Of a DNA stretch of 6,446 bases, positions 1 through 5,871 are shown piece after piece. A model generated the notes under the pieces. That model worked only from the letters and a program-made list of their open reading frames with translations, was not told the DNA's origin and searched no databases. Positions within the stretch are counted from its first letter, which is position 1; every line of letters starts with the position of its first letter. The translations under genes were made by a program, and so were the position numbers. This DNA is from JBEBBU01 sp041158225 (GTDB lineage: Bacteria > Pseudomonadota > Gammaproteobacteria > Methylococcales > Methylococcaceae): assembly GCA_041158225.1 (NCBI GenBank), contig JBEBBU010000098.1:1-6446 (forward strand). Reading direction: 5' to 3'.

Positions 1-1485
1 CTTCTTGTGGGTGTATTCGTCTTCCACACGCTGGGTGATGGTTTCACGGTAGGCAACCTGTGGCTTACCAACGATGACTTCCACACCATGGGTACGCTTG
101 AGAATATCCACCTTGATGTCAAGGTGCAGTTCGCCCATACCCTTGAGAATGGTTTCACCACTTTCCTCATCGGTCATGACGTGGAAAGAAGGATCTTCCT
201 GCACCATCTTGCCGAGGGCAACACCCATCTTTTCTGAGGCGGCCTTGTCCTTGGGTGCTACTGCAATGGAAATCACAGGCGCAGGGAATACCATGGGTTC
301 CAGAGTCGCAGGCTTGTCTGGATCACACAGGGTGTGTCCGGTCTGCACGTTCTTCATACCCAGCACGGCAACGATATCGCCTGCCTGGGCAGATTCCAGC
401 TCATTACGTGAGTTGGCATGCATTTCCACGATACGACCGATACGCTCGGTCTTGCCGGTATAGGTATTCAGTACCGTGGTACCTTTTTCCAGACGGCCGG
501 AGTACAGACGCAGGAAGGTCAACGCACCAAAACGGTCATCCATGATCTTGAATGCCAGCGCGCGCAGCGGACGACCGGCATCGACAATGGCAAACTCGCC
601 AGTTTCGTTGCCTTCCAGATCCACTTCTGGCTGTGGCTTGACTTCGGTAGGATTGGGCAGATAGTCAATGACCGCATCCAGTACCAGCTGCACACCCTTG
701 TTCTTGAAGGAGGAACCGCAGTAGGTGGGGAAGAAATCCATGTTGATGGTACCCTTGCGGATGCAACGCTTGATGGTGTCTACATCAGGCTCAACTCCTT
801 CAAGGTACTTTTCCATGACGTCATCATCCTGATCGACCACATCTTCGATCAGCTTTTCACGCCACTTTTCGACATCCGCTGCCATGTCAGCAGGAACATC
901 CTCAATCTTGTAGTTCAGCGGATCACCGGAATCATCCCAGATCCAGGCCTTACGGCTGAGCAGGTCAACCACACCGCTAAAGGTTTCTTCACGGCCGATG
1001 GGCAGGGTCATGACTACTGGCTTGGCACCCAGTACATCTTCAACCTGCTTGATCACACGGTAGAAGTCAGCACCGGTACGGTCCAGCTTGTTGACATAGA
1101 TGACACGTGAAACCTTGGAGTCATTGGCATAGCGCCAGTTGGTTTCAGACTGGGGTTCTACACCACCTGAACCACAGAAAACACCGATGCCGCCATCCAG
1201 TACCTTGAGAGAACGGTAAACTTCAATGGTAAAGTCCACGTGTCCCGGTGTATCAATGATATTGAAGCGATGATCCTTCCAGAAACAGGTGGTTGCAGCT
1301 GACTGAATCGTGATACCACGCTCCTGCTCCTGCTCCATGAAGTCGGTCGTAGCCGCACCATCATGAACTTCACCGATCTTGTGAATCTTGCCGGTGAGCT
1401 TCAGGATACGTTCGGTAGTCGTGGTCTTGCCGGCATCCACGTGGGCAAAAATGCCGATATTGCGGTAATGCGTTAAATCAGTCAT
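1..1485 (-). CDS. fusA2: Elongation factor G 2 (translational GTPase), N-terminal 495 residues, cut by window edge
   Basis: EF-G is a cytoplasmic GTPase that moves tRNA and mRNA through the ribosome and, with RRF, helps split ribosomes. Visible GTPase motifs: G1 AHVDAGKT (residues 14-21), switch I RGITI (56-60), G3 DTPGH with catalytic His82, G4 NKLD (132-135) and G5 in CGSSFKNKG (from 256). Domain II follows at about 300-390 and domain III at about 397-470. Domain IV begins near 473 (GKPQVAYRET), and the frame is open at the edge, so most of domain IV and all of domain V lie outside. The start MTDLTHYRNIGIF fits the family; its ribosome site is weak (GTAGAG, about 8 nt away). Wording such as KLTGKIHK, GSGGVEPQSETNW and MKNVQTGHTLCD matches, from memory, the EF-G 2 paralogue of Vibrio and Shewanella rather than the str-operon fusA; the neighbours are also not rpsL, rpsG or tuf. 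The paralogue's specific role is not known to me. All GTPase residues are intact. Confidence 0.93.
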   Translation of the reverse strand, partial: MTDLTHYRNIGIFAHVDAGKTTTTERILKLTGKIHKIGEVHDGAATTDFMEQEQERGITIQSAATTCFWKDHRFNIIDTPGHVDFTIEVYRSLKVLDGGIGVFCGSGGVEPQSETNWRYANDSKVSRVIYVNKLDRTGADFYRVIKQVEDVLGAKPVVMTLPIGREETFSGVVDLLSRKAWIWDDSGDPLNYKIEDVPADMAADVEKWREKLIEDVVDQDDDVMEKYLEGVEPDVDTIKRCIRKGTINMDFFPTYCGSSFKNKGVQLVLDAVIDYLPNPTEVKPQPEVDLEGNETGEFAIVDAGRPLRALAFKIMDDRFGALTFLRLYSGRLEKGTTVLNTYTGKTERIGRIVEMHANSRNELESAQAGDIVAVLGMKNVQTGHTLCDPDKPATLEPMVFPAPVISIAVAPKDKAASEKMGVALGKMVQEDPSFHVMTDEESGETILKGMGELHLDIKVDILKRTHGVEVIVGKPQVAYRETITQRVEDEYTHKK

Positions 1486-1502
1486 TGCTGTACTCTACAA
1501 GG

Positions 1503-1532
1503 TTGAAAACAGGGGACATGGTCTGGCCTAAT
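1503..1532 (+). promoter_or_regulatory. Possible weak divergent promoter for the reductase-phosphatase pair
   Basis: On the plus strand, TTGAAA (1503-1508) is followed after 18 bp by CCTAAT (1527-1532), a 4 of 6 match to the -10 consensus. It would transcribe toward the reductase start at 1593 and lies in the region the EF-G 2 transcript would begin to copy from the other strand. The -10 is poor, so this is only a candidate; no better plus-strand promoter was found in 1486-1592. Confidence 0.25.
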
Positions 1533-1705
1533 CTCTCATTATACCCTATGGTATGGTGGGAGTTAAACTACCCGGCACTCAAGCCCGAGAACATGAGCCA
1601 GACCCGTACACTCCTGCAACTCTACCCTCCCCCCGCAGCCGGCCACACAGGCCAGACCGAACTGAAGGGGCTATATGCCTCCATGAATCTCAGACAGGGT
1701 CTGGC
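1520..1705. repeat. Cluster of four 8-bp GGTCTGGC copies in both orientations
   Basis: GGTCTGGC occurs on the plus strand at 1520-1527 and 1698-1705, and its complement GCCAGACC at 1597-1604 and 1651-1658. The first and third extend to a 9-bp inverted repeat (GGTCTGGCC at 1520-1528, GGCCAGACC at 1650-1658). One copy is near the promoters and three are in the first 40 codons of the reductase. One further copy was noticed at 3176-3183. The copies are seen directly; function is unknown, and chance or codon usage is possible. Confidence 0.4.
1538..1566 (-). promoter_or_regulatory. Sigma-70 promoter for the EF-G 2 gene
   Basis: Read on the minus strand, a perfect -10 TATAAT lies at 1538-1543, a 17-bp spacer at 1544-1560 and a -35 TTAACT (4 of 6 to consensus) at 1561-1566. 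Transcription would begin near 1531, giving a leader of about 45 nt before the ATG at 1485. The site sits in the 107-bp divergent region and points at EF-G 2. Assignment is by pattern only. Confidence 0.7.
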
Positions 1706-2462
1706 AGAGGACGATCCACTGGTTTATGCCAACTTTCTGAGCAGTCTGGATGGCCGTATCGCGCTGGATGATGGCAAGGGCAACAGCGCAACCCCTAAGG
1801 AACTGACCTCACCTGAAGACTTCAGGCTGTTTCTGGAACTGCTGGCCCAGGCCGACTGCCTGATCACACACGGCGCCTATCTGCGCGCACTTGAGGATGG
1901 CAGACTTGGCAATGTACTGCAGACAGGCGGGGATCAACGCTCACAGGATCTGGCTGCCCTGCGGGCTGCACGCGGACTGAAACCACAGCCAGACATCGCC
2001 ATTGTCAGCGCCAGTCTGGACTTTCCGATGCCGGAGAGCCTTGCACGACATGGCCAGCATGGCATGATATTTACCGGGGAGCGCGCAGATCCTCTGCGCT
2101 GCGCTGCATGGGAACAAAAAGGCTACGAGGTATTGCGGGCAGGGAAAGACAGAATGGTGGAAGGTGCCCCGCTGGTGGATCAATTGACCCAAAGGGGGTA
2201 TCGCAGCATCTATCTGGTGGCCGGCCCCCATATACTGGATACCGTACTCAGAGCCGGGCGCCTGTCCCGCCTGTTCCAGACCATTCACCATGAACTTCTG
2301 GGAGGCAGACATTTTCATACCATGATACCTGGCGAGACACTACAGGGTGCAGGCAGAATGAGGCTTGAAAGTCTTTACTACCATCCCGCCACACCCGACA
2401 GGTCCGGGCAATGGTTTGCCCAGTTCACACCACTATCCATAGCACAGGAGGCTACAGCATGA
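1593..2462 (+). CDS. Stand-alone RibD C-terminal-type reductase (DHFR-like fold)
   Basis: 289 residues; no deaminase domain is present, unlike full RibD. The RibD_C family reduces pyrimidine or related intermediates with NADPH; in riboflavin synthesis it reduces the ribosylamino-pyrimidine sugar to a ribityl chain. Visible family features: VYANFLSSLDGRIAL (44-58), the first strand and helix of the fold; an SPEDFRLFLELLAQAD helix followed by ITHGAYLRAL (91-100), where the family carries its GAxT cofactor loop; GYRSIYLVAGPHILDTVL (202-219), where the usual Glu-Gly-Gly is replaced by Val-Ala-Gly; and HHELLGG near the end (232-238). ATG 1593 was chosen because the N-terminal LLQLYPPP...LKGLYASMNLR resembles the opening of related proteins I recall, and the 36 codons upstream hold the EF-G 2 promoter. 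It has no good ribosome site. The 3' end overlaps the phosphatase start by 4 bp. Substrate is not established; a role in riboflavin synthesis is inference. Confidence 0.85.
   Translation: MSQTRTLLQLYPPPAAGHTGQTELKGLYASMNLRQGLAEDDPLVYANFLSSLDGRIALDDGKGNSATPKELTSPEDFRLFLELLAQADCLITHGAYLRALEDGRLGNVLQTGGDQRSQDLAALRAARGLKPQPDIAIVSASLDFPMPESLARHGQHGMIFTGERADPLRCAAWEQKGYEVLRAGKDRMVEGAPLVDQLTQRGYRSIYLVAGPHILDTVLRAGRLSRLFQTIHHELLGGRHFHTMIPGETLQGAGRMRLESLYYHPATPDRSGQWFAQFTPLSIAQEATA
2446..2451 (+). promoter_or_regulatory. Strong Shine-Dalgarno site for the histidine phosphatase
   Basis: AGGAGG lies 7 nt before the ATG at 2459, inside the last codons of the reductase gene. It fixes the phosphatase start at MKNATLWLVRHG and rules out the longer in-frame reading from 2411. 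With the ATGA overlap it suggests translational coupling with independent strong initiation. Confidence 0.85.
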
Positions 2463-3079
2463 AAAACGCAACCTTATGGCTGGTCAGACACGGTGAAACA
2501 GAATGGAGCCGTATTCTCAAACACACAGGCCGTACTGATGTCGCCCTTACCCCTGCGGGCGAAGTACAGGCCAGAAACGCCGCCCCACATCTGCGTCATC
2601 TGCAACCCGGGCTTGTGCTCTGCAGCCCGCTGCAAAGAGCAAGACAGACCGCCACGCTGGCAGGTTTTACCGATTTCATCATTGACGAAGACCTGGCTGA
2701 ATGGGACTACGGCAGTTTTGAGGGGGAACGCACCCATGATATCCGCATCCGCATGAGCCAGCCCGACTGGGTCATCTGGAACAGCCATATTCCGGCAGGT
2801 GATACGCCAGGCGAACAGGTCGAGGACGTCGGCGAGCGCGCCGACCGCGTACTGTCCCGCTGTCGTGCCAGCATGGCATCCGGCCAGGACTGCCTGCTGT
2901 TCGCTCACGGCCATTTCCTGCGCATACTGACAGCCCGCTGGCTGGGTCTGCCCGCCCATCAGGGACGCCTGTTCAGACTTGATCCGGTCAGGCTGTCAGG
3001 ACTTGGGATTGAACATGAACAGTCGGTTATCCAGTTATGGAACAGCCCGGCTGAAGCAGCCGTTCATCATCAGGCATAG
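2459..3079 (+). CDS. Histidine phosphatase family protein, SHB17-like (sedoheptulose-bisphosphatase or broad sugar phosphatase)
   Basis: 206 residues, cytoplasmic, no signal peptide. It is a branch-2H phosphatase: LVRHGETEW (8-16) carries the phospho-accepting His11, SPLQRARQT (56-64) carries the phosphate-binding Arg60, Glu81 in EWDYGSFEG is the expected proton donor, and FAHGHFLR (148-155) carries the second His150. The combination RHGxTEW, EWxYGxxEG, a central WxIW and FAHGHxLR resembles yeast SHB17, which hydrolyses sedoheptulose 1,7-bisphosphate and feeds ribose 5-phosphate synthesis. Many bacterial relatives are annotated only as histidine or acid phosphatase. The gene starts within the reductase stop (ATGA) behind a perfect AGGAGG, so both belong to one operon. 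By context it could instead dephosphorylate the product of that reductase. Family assignment is firm; substrate is open. Its last 10 bp overlap the tail of the convergent small gene. Confidence 0.9.
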   Translation: MKNATLWLVRHGETEWSRILKHTGRTDVALTPAGEVQARNAAPHLRHLQPGLVLCSPLQRARQTATLAGFTDFIIDEDLAEWDYGSFEGERTHDIRIRMSQPDWVIWNSHIPAGDTPGEQVEDVGERADRVLSRCRASMASGQDCLLFAHGHFLRILTARWLGLPAHQGRLFRLDPVRLSGLGIEHEQSVIQLWNSPAEAAVHHQA

Positions 3080-3300
3080 AAATCGATCCGGCCAGTTTCA
3101 ACCGGAGCCAGTACCTTCGTCTGGGCCGGAGCGGATCTCGGCTCTGGCTGGACCTGTGCCGGTAGCGGTTCCGACGGTCTGGCAGAAGTCTCTGCACCCG
3201 ACTGGCGCAACTGCTGGCTGCTGTCGTTATTGATCATCTGCTGTACCTGTTGCGCGTATAACAGCCCTGGAGACATTCCGGCCCCTGAAATTCCTGACAT
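3070..3300 (-). CDS. Small protein of unknown function, Pro/Gln/Ala-rich tail
   Basis: 76 residues; I do not recognise a family. The start MSGISGAGMSPG at 3300 is preferred over the upstream in-frame reading from 3336 because an AGGGGG ribosome site ends 4 nt before it and the longer form would begin right at the photolyase stop. The N-terminal part is Gly/Ser-rich and leads into a possible short amphipathic helix (LLYAQQVQQMINND, 13-26). Residues 35-67 are disordered-looking and rich in Pro, Gln, Ala, Ser and Glu. The end, ETGRIDFYA, is more ordered in character. There is no signal peptide, membrane segment or cysteine. It lies 36 bp after the photolyase gene on the same strand, so it is probably the last cistron. 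It could be a genuine small protein or a chance frame; the good ribosome site and spacing favour a real gene. Confidence 0.6.
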   Translation of the reverse strand: MSGISGAGMSPGLLYAQQVQQMINNDSSQQLRQSGAETSARPSEPLPAQVQPEPRSAPAQTKVLAPVETGRIDFYA

Positions 3301-3304
3301 ATAG

Positions 3305-3310
3305 CCCCCT
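3305..3310 (-). promoter_or_regulatory. Ribosome binding site that sets the start of the 76-residue protein
   Basis: Read on the minus strand, AGGGGG is followed by 4 nt (CTAT) and ATG at 3300. It is purine-rich but not perfect. It is the main reason for choosing this start. Confidence 0.5.
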
Positions 3311-3336
3311 GATGTTTCAAACGAACACGACCGCAA

Positions 3337-4785
3337 TCATCCCGCGATGTTATCACGACACCGTTCCAGTGCCACCAGCGCCTGTTCGCGCGCAGTAGCA
3401 TGATCCACGACAGGATAGGGGTAGTCACGTCCCAGTGTAATACCGGCTTCCCTGAGCACATTCTGGGGTGCCTGCCATGGCTGATGGACATATTGCGCCG
3501 GAAGGCGCGCCAGTTCAGGCAGCCAGCGCTTGACATACTCCCCTTCAGCATCAAATTTCTGTCCCTGAAGCACCGGATTGAATATACGGAAATAGGGAGC
3601 AGCATCGGCCCCGCAACCCGCCGACCACTGCCATCCGAGAGTGTTGGAAGGAAGATCGGCATCCACAAGGGTATCCCAGAACCAGCGCGCACCCTGCAGC
3701 CAGTGGATTCTCAGATGTTTGACCAGAAAACTCGCTGCCGCCATCCTTACCCGGTTGTGCATCCAGCCAGTCTGCCATAACTGCCGCATACCGGCATCGA
3801 CCCAGGGATAACCGGTCTGTCCCTGCTGCCAGCGTTGCAGATGCTCTGGATTGTCTACCCATGGAAAAGCTGCAAATCCCTCGCGCAAGGGACTGTCCGA
3901 AGTCTGTGGGAAATGCACCATGACATGGTGTGCAAACTCGCGCCAGCCAAGTTCAGCACGATATTTCTGTACTGACGTTGATACGCTATCCGCATGCGCG
4001 GGAGCGTCAACATCCACAGCATGCCAGATCTGGCGTATGGACAGTTCACCAAAATGCAGATAGGGGCTGAGCAGGCTGGTCAGCGGCTGGGACGGACAAT
4101 CCCTGCCCTCTGCATAATCAGCCAGCGCATGCTCAATAAAGCGCTGCAACTGCAACTGCCCGCCGTTTTCGCCGGGCTGCCAGCTTGAGGCCAGCCCATG
4201 AACCCATGGCAGGCGCGGCATATGCGCCATGGCATCGGGTGCAATGGATTCAGGCCAGGCAGCCAGTGCCGGCAACTGTGCGGGAGCCTCCCTCCCCTGC
4301 GCACGCTCAGGAAGCGAAAGACAGCTGCGCCAGTAGGGAGTAAATACCTGATAGGGTTTACCACTCTGGGTCGCAATTTCATCGGGATTGAACAGAAGAC
4401 CACACTGGTAACGGTGCAGCTGTATACCCCGCTCTGCGGCTGCCAGCTTGAGGCGGTTTTCCAGCGACTTGATCCATGGCTCGTAGCGCCGGTTGAAATA
4501 GATATGCCGGGCGCCGGTTTCCTCTGCCAGTGCCATCAGGACTTCAACCGTATCTCCCTGTCGCAGGACCAGGCGTGAACCACGCTCGGCCAGCGCTGCA
4601 TCAAGGCGCTGCAGCGACTGTCCCAGCCACCAGCGGCTGGCGCCGCCCGGGCGCCAGCCATCTTCCAGCGCATCATCCAGACAGTAGCAGGGAACCGGAA
4701 TATGGCCTGCCGCCAGCGCCGCTGCCAGCGCTGGCTGATCGCGAAGCCTCAGATCCAGCTGAAACCAGACGAGACAGGATTCCAT
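3337..4785 (-). CDS. phrB: Deoxyribodipyrimidine photolyase (CPD photolyase, class I type)
   Basis: 482 residues, normal for the family. The enzyme binds UV-made cyclobutane pyrimidine dimers and splits them with blue light through FADH-. The N-terminal antenna domain opens LVWFQLDLRLRDQPAL (5-20); NRRYEPW follows at 98-104. The FAD domain has YRAELGWREF (275-284), whose Glu278 and Trp281 match the dimer-binding pair E274 and W277 of the E. coli enzyme. TGYPWVDAGMRQL, then MHNRVRM (342-348), carries the FAD-side Asn344 and Met348. The electron-transfer Trp triad is complete: W309, W362 and W385, with the same 53 and 23 residue spacings as E. coli W306, W359 and W382. DAAPYFRIFNP is intact at 394-404. 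The start is 10 bp after the gnd stop with no clear ribosome site, which suggests coupling to gnd translation. The antenna pigment cannot be read from sequence. In place of the common DNPAL it has DQPAL. Confidence 0.95.
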   Translation of the reverse strand: MESCLVWFQLDLRLRDQPALAAALAAGHIPVPCYCLDDALEDGWRPGGASRWWLGQSLQRLDAALAERGSRLVLRQGDTVEVLMALAEETGARHIYFNRRYEPWIKSLENRLKLAAAERGIQLHRYQCGLLFNPDEIATQSGKPYQVFTPYWRSCLSLPERAQGREAPAQLPALAAWPESIAPDAMAHMPRLPWVHGLASSWQPGENGGQLQLQRFIEHALADYAEGRDCPSQPLTSLLSPYLHFGELSIRQIWHAVDVDAPAHADSVSTSVQKYRAELGWREFAHHVMVHFPQTSDSPLREGFAAFPWVDNPEHLQRWQQGQTGYPWVDAGMRQLWQTGWMHNRVRMAAASFLVKHLRIHWLQGARWFWDTLVDADLPSNTLGWQWSAGCGADAAPYFRIFNPVLQGQKFDAEGEYVKRWLPELARLPAQYVHQPWQAPQNVLREAGITLGRDYPYPVVDHATAREQALVALERCRDNIAG

Positions 4786-4795
4786 GGCTGTGCAG

Positions 4796-5809
4796 CTACT
4801 GCTTTTTCTCTACATGACCACCAAAGCCGTGACGCATGGCAGAAAGTATCTTGCAGGCATAGATATCTTCTCCCTGCGAGGAGAAGCGCTGATAGAGAGA
4901 AGCACTCAGCACAGGTGCAGGCGTACCCTGATCAATGGCGGTCTCCACGGTCCAGCGCCCCTCCCCTGAATCTGAAACACGGCCACTGAAGGTGCTGAGT
5001 GCCTCATCCCTCGAAAGGGCATCTGCAGTCAGATCCAGCAGCCATGAGGTCACGACACTACCACGCCGCCACAGTTCAGCGATATCGGCCACCGGCAGAT
5101 CATACTGGTAGTATTCGGGATTACGCAGTGGTGCAGTTTCAGCATCATGCGTGACACCTTCCTTACCAATATTGGCACGGCTCAGAATATTGAATCCTTC
5201 AGAGAAGGCCGCCATCATGCCGTATTCGATACCGTTGTGCACCATCTTGACGAAATGCCCCGCTCCAGCCGGACCACAGTGCAGAAAGCCCTCATCTGCC
5301 GTATTTTCCCGGCCAGAGCGCCCGTCCGTAGTTGCGATGCTGCCAGCGCCAGGCGCGAGGGTGCGGAATACCGGCTCCATCACCGCGAAAGCACCCGCAT
5401 CACCACCAATCATGAGGCAGTAACCGCGCTTCAAGCCCCAGACGCCACCGCTGGTACCGACATCCAGATAGTGGATACCGCTCCCGGCCAGTTCGGCTGC
5501 CCGGTGGATGTCATCGACAAAGTAACTGTTACCACCATCAATCAGGATGTCGCCTGCATCAAGAATACCGGCAAACTGCTGTAGGGAGGCACCGACATAA
5601 GCGGCAGGCAACATCAGCCATACCGCCCGCGGAGGCGCCAGTAACTGCCGGAACTCTTCACAGGAAGAGGCAGGAATGGCACCCTCCGCCGCCAGTGCCG
5701 CCACAGCTTCCTGATTGACGTCAAACACCACGCATTCGTGACCACCCGCAAGCAGCCTCCGTACCATATTGGCACCCATACGCCCCAAACCCACCATACC
5801 TATACGCAT
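4796..5809 (-). CDS. gnd: 6-phosphogluconate dehydrogenase, decarboxylating, short (NAD-type) form
   Basis: Oxidises and decarboxylates 6-phosphogluconate to ribulose 5-phosphate in the pentose phosphate pathway. At 337 residues it belongs to the short YqeC/GntZ-like branch rather than the roughly 470-residue form. The Rossmann domain has GLGRMG (7-12), and Asp30 at the end of the second strand (VVFDVN) fits NAD preference, though this is inference. DGGNS is at 91-95 and the family signature DVGTSGGVWGLKRG at 116-129. The catalytic set lies in HFVKMVHNGIEYG: Lys188, Asn192 and Glu195, spaced as K183, N187 and E190 of the sheep enzyme. The C-terminal helical part ends with KILSAMRHGFGGHVE, usual for this branch. 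AGGAGAG lies 6 nt before the ATG. It follows the helicase gene by 62 bp and precedes phrB by 10 bp. I see no convincing promoter in the 62-bp gap. Confidence 0.95.
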   Translation of the reverse strand: MRIGMVGLGRMGANMVRRLLAGGHECVVFDVNQEAVAALAAEGAIPASSCEEFRQLLAPPRAVWLMLPAAYVGASLQQFAGILDAGDILIDGGNSYFVDDIHRAAELAGSGIHYLDVGTSGGVWGLKRGYCLMIGGDAGAFAVMEPVFRTLAPGAGSIATTDGRSGRENTADEGFLHCGPAGAGHFVKMVHNGIEYGMMAAFSEGFNILSRANIGKEGVTHDAETAPLRNPEYYQYDLPVADIAELWRRGSVVTSWLLDLTADALSRDEALSTFSGRVSDSGEGRWTVETAIDQGTPAPVLSASLYQRFSSQGEDIYACKILSAMRHGFGGHVEKKQ

Positions 5810-5815
5810 TGCAAA

Positions 5816-5822
5816 CTCTCCT
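5816..5822 (-). promoter_or_regulatory. Shine-Dalgarno site for gnd
   Basis: AGGAGAG on the minus strand, 6 nt before the ATG at 5809. It confirms the start MRIGMVGLGRMG. In the surrounding 5810-5871 gap there is no good -35/-10 pair and no hairpin with a T-tract. Confidence 0.75.
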
Positions 5823-5871
5823 GTGAATGTATCTGATCGTCACTATTTCATGGGCATATTACAGTAAAGCC

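Noticed and set aside
418..1110. 230-codon plus-strand open frame
   Set aside because: It lies wholly antisense to the EF-G 2 gene, whose protein is unmistakable; the translation has no recognisable domain and is a shadow of EF-G codon usage.
1485..1592. N-terminal extension of the reductase from a TTG at 1485
   Set aside because: The extra 36 codons cover the EF-G 2 promoter, have no ribosome site and no family-like sequence; family-like sequence begins after ATG 1593.
2411..2458. Longer start of the phosphatase
   Set aside because: The AGGAGG at 2446-2451 and the RHG motif near residue 10 place the start at 2459.
2474..2959. 161-codon minus-strand open frame
   Set aside because: Antisense shadow of the phosphatase gene, with no motif and no ribosome site.
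3087..3106. Possible terminator hairpin (TCCGG / CCGGA) after the phosphatase
   Set aside because: Only a 5-bp stem with a 10-nt loop and no T-tract; it lies inside the small minus-strand gene.
5147..5584. 145-codon plus-strand open frame
   Set aside because: Antisense to the catalytic region of gnd; no recognisable protein.
5810..5871. Promoter upstream of gnd
   Set aside because: TTTACT and AT-rich stretches are present but no pairing with acceptable -10, -35 and spacing was found, so only the ribosome site is reported.
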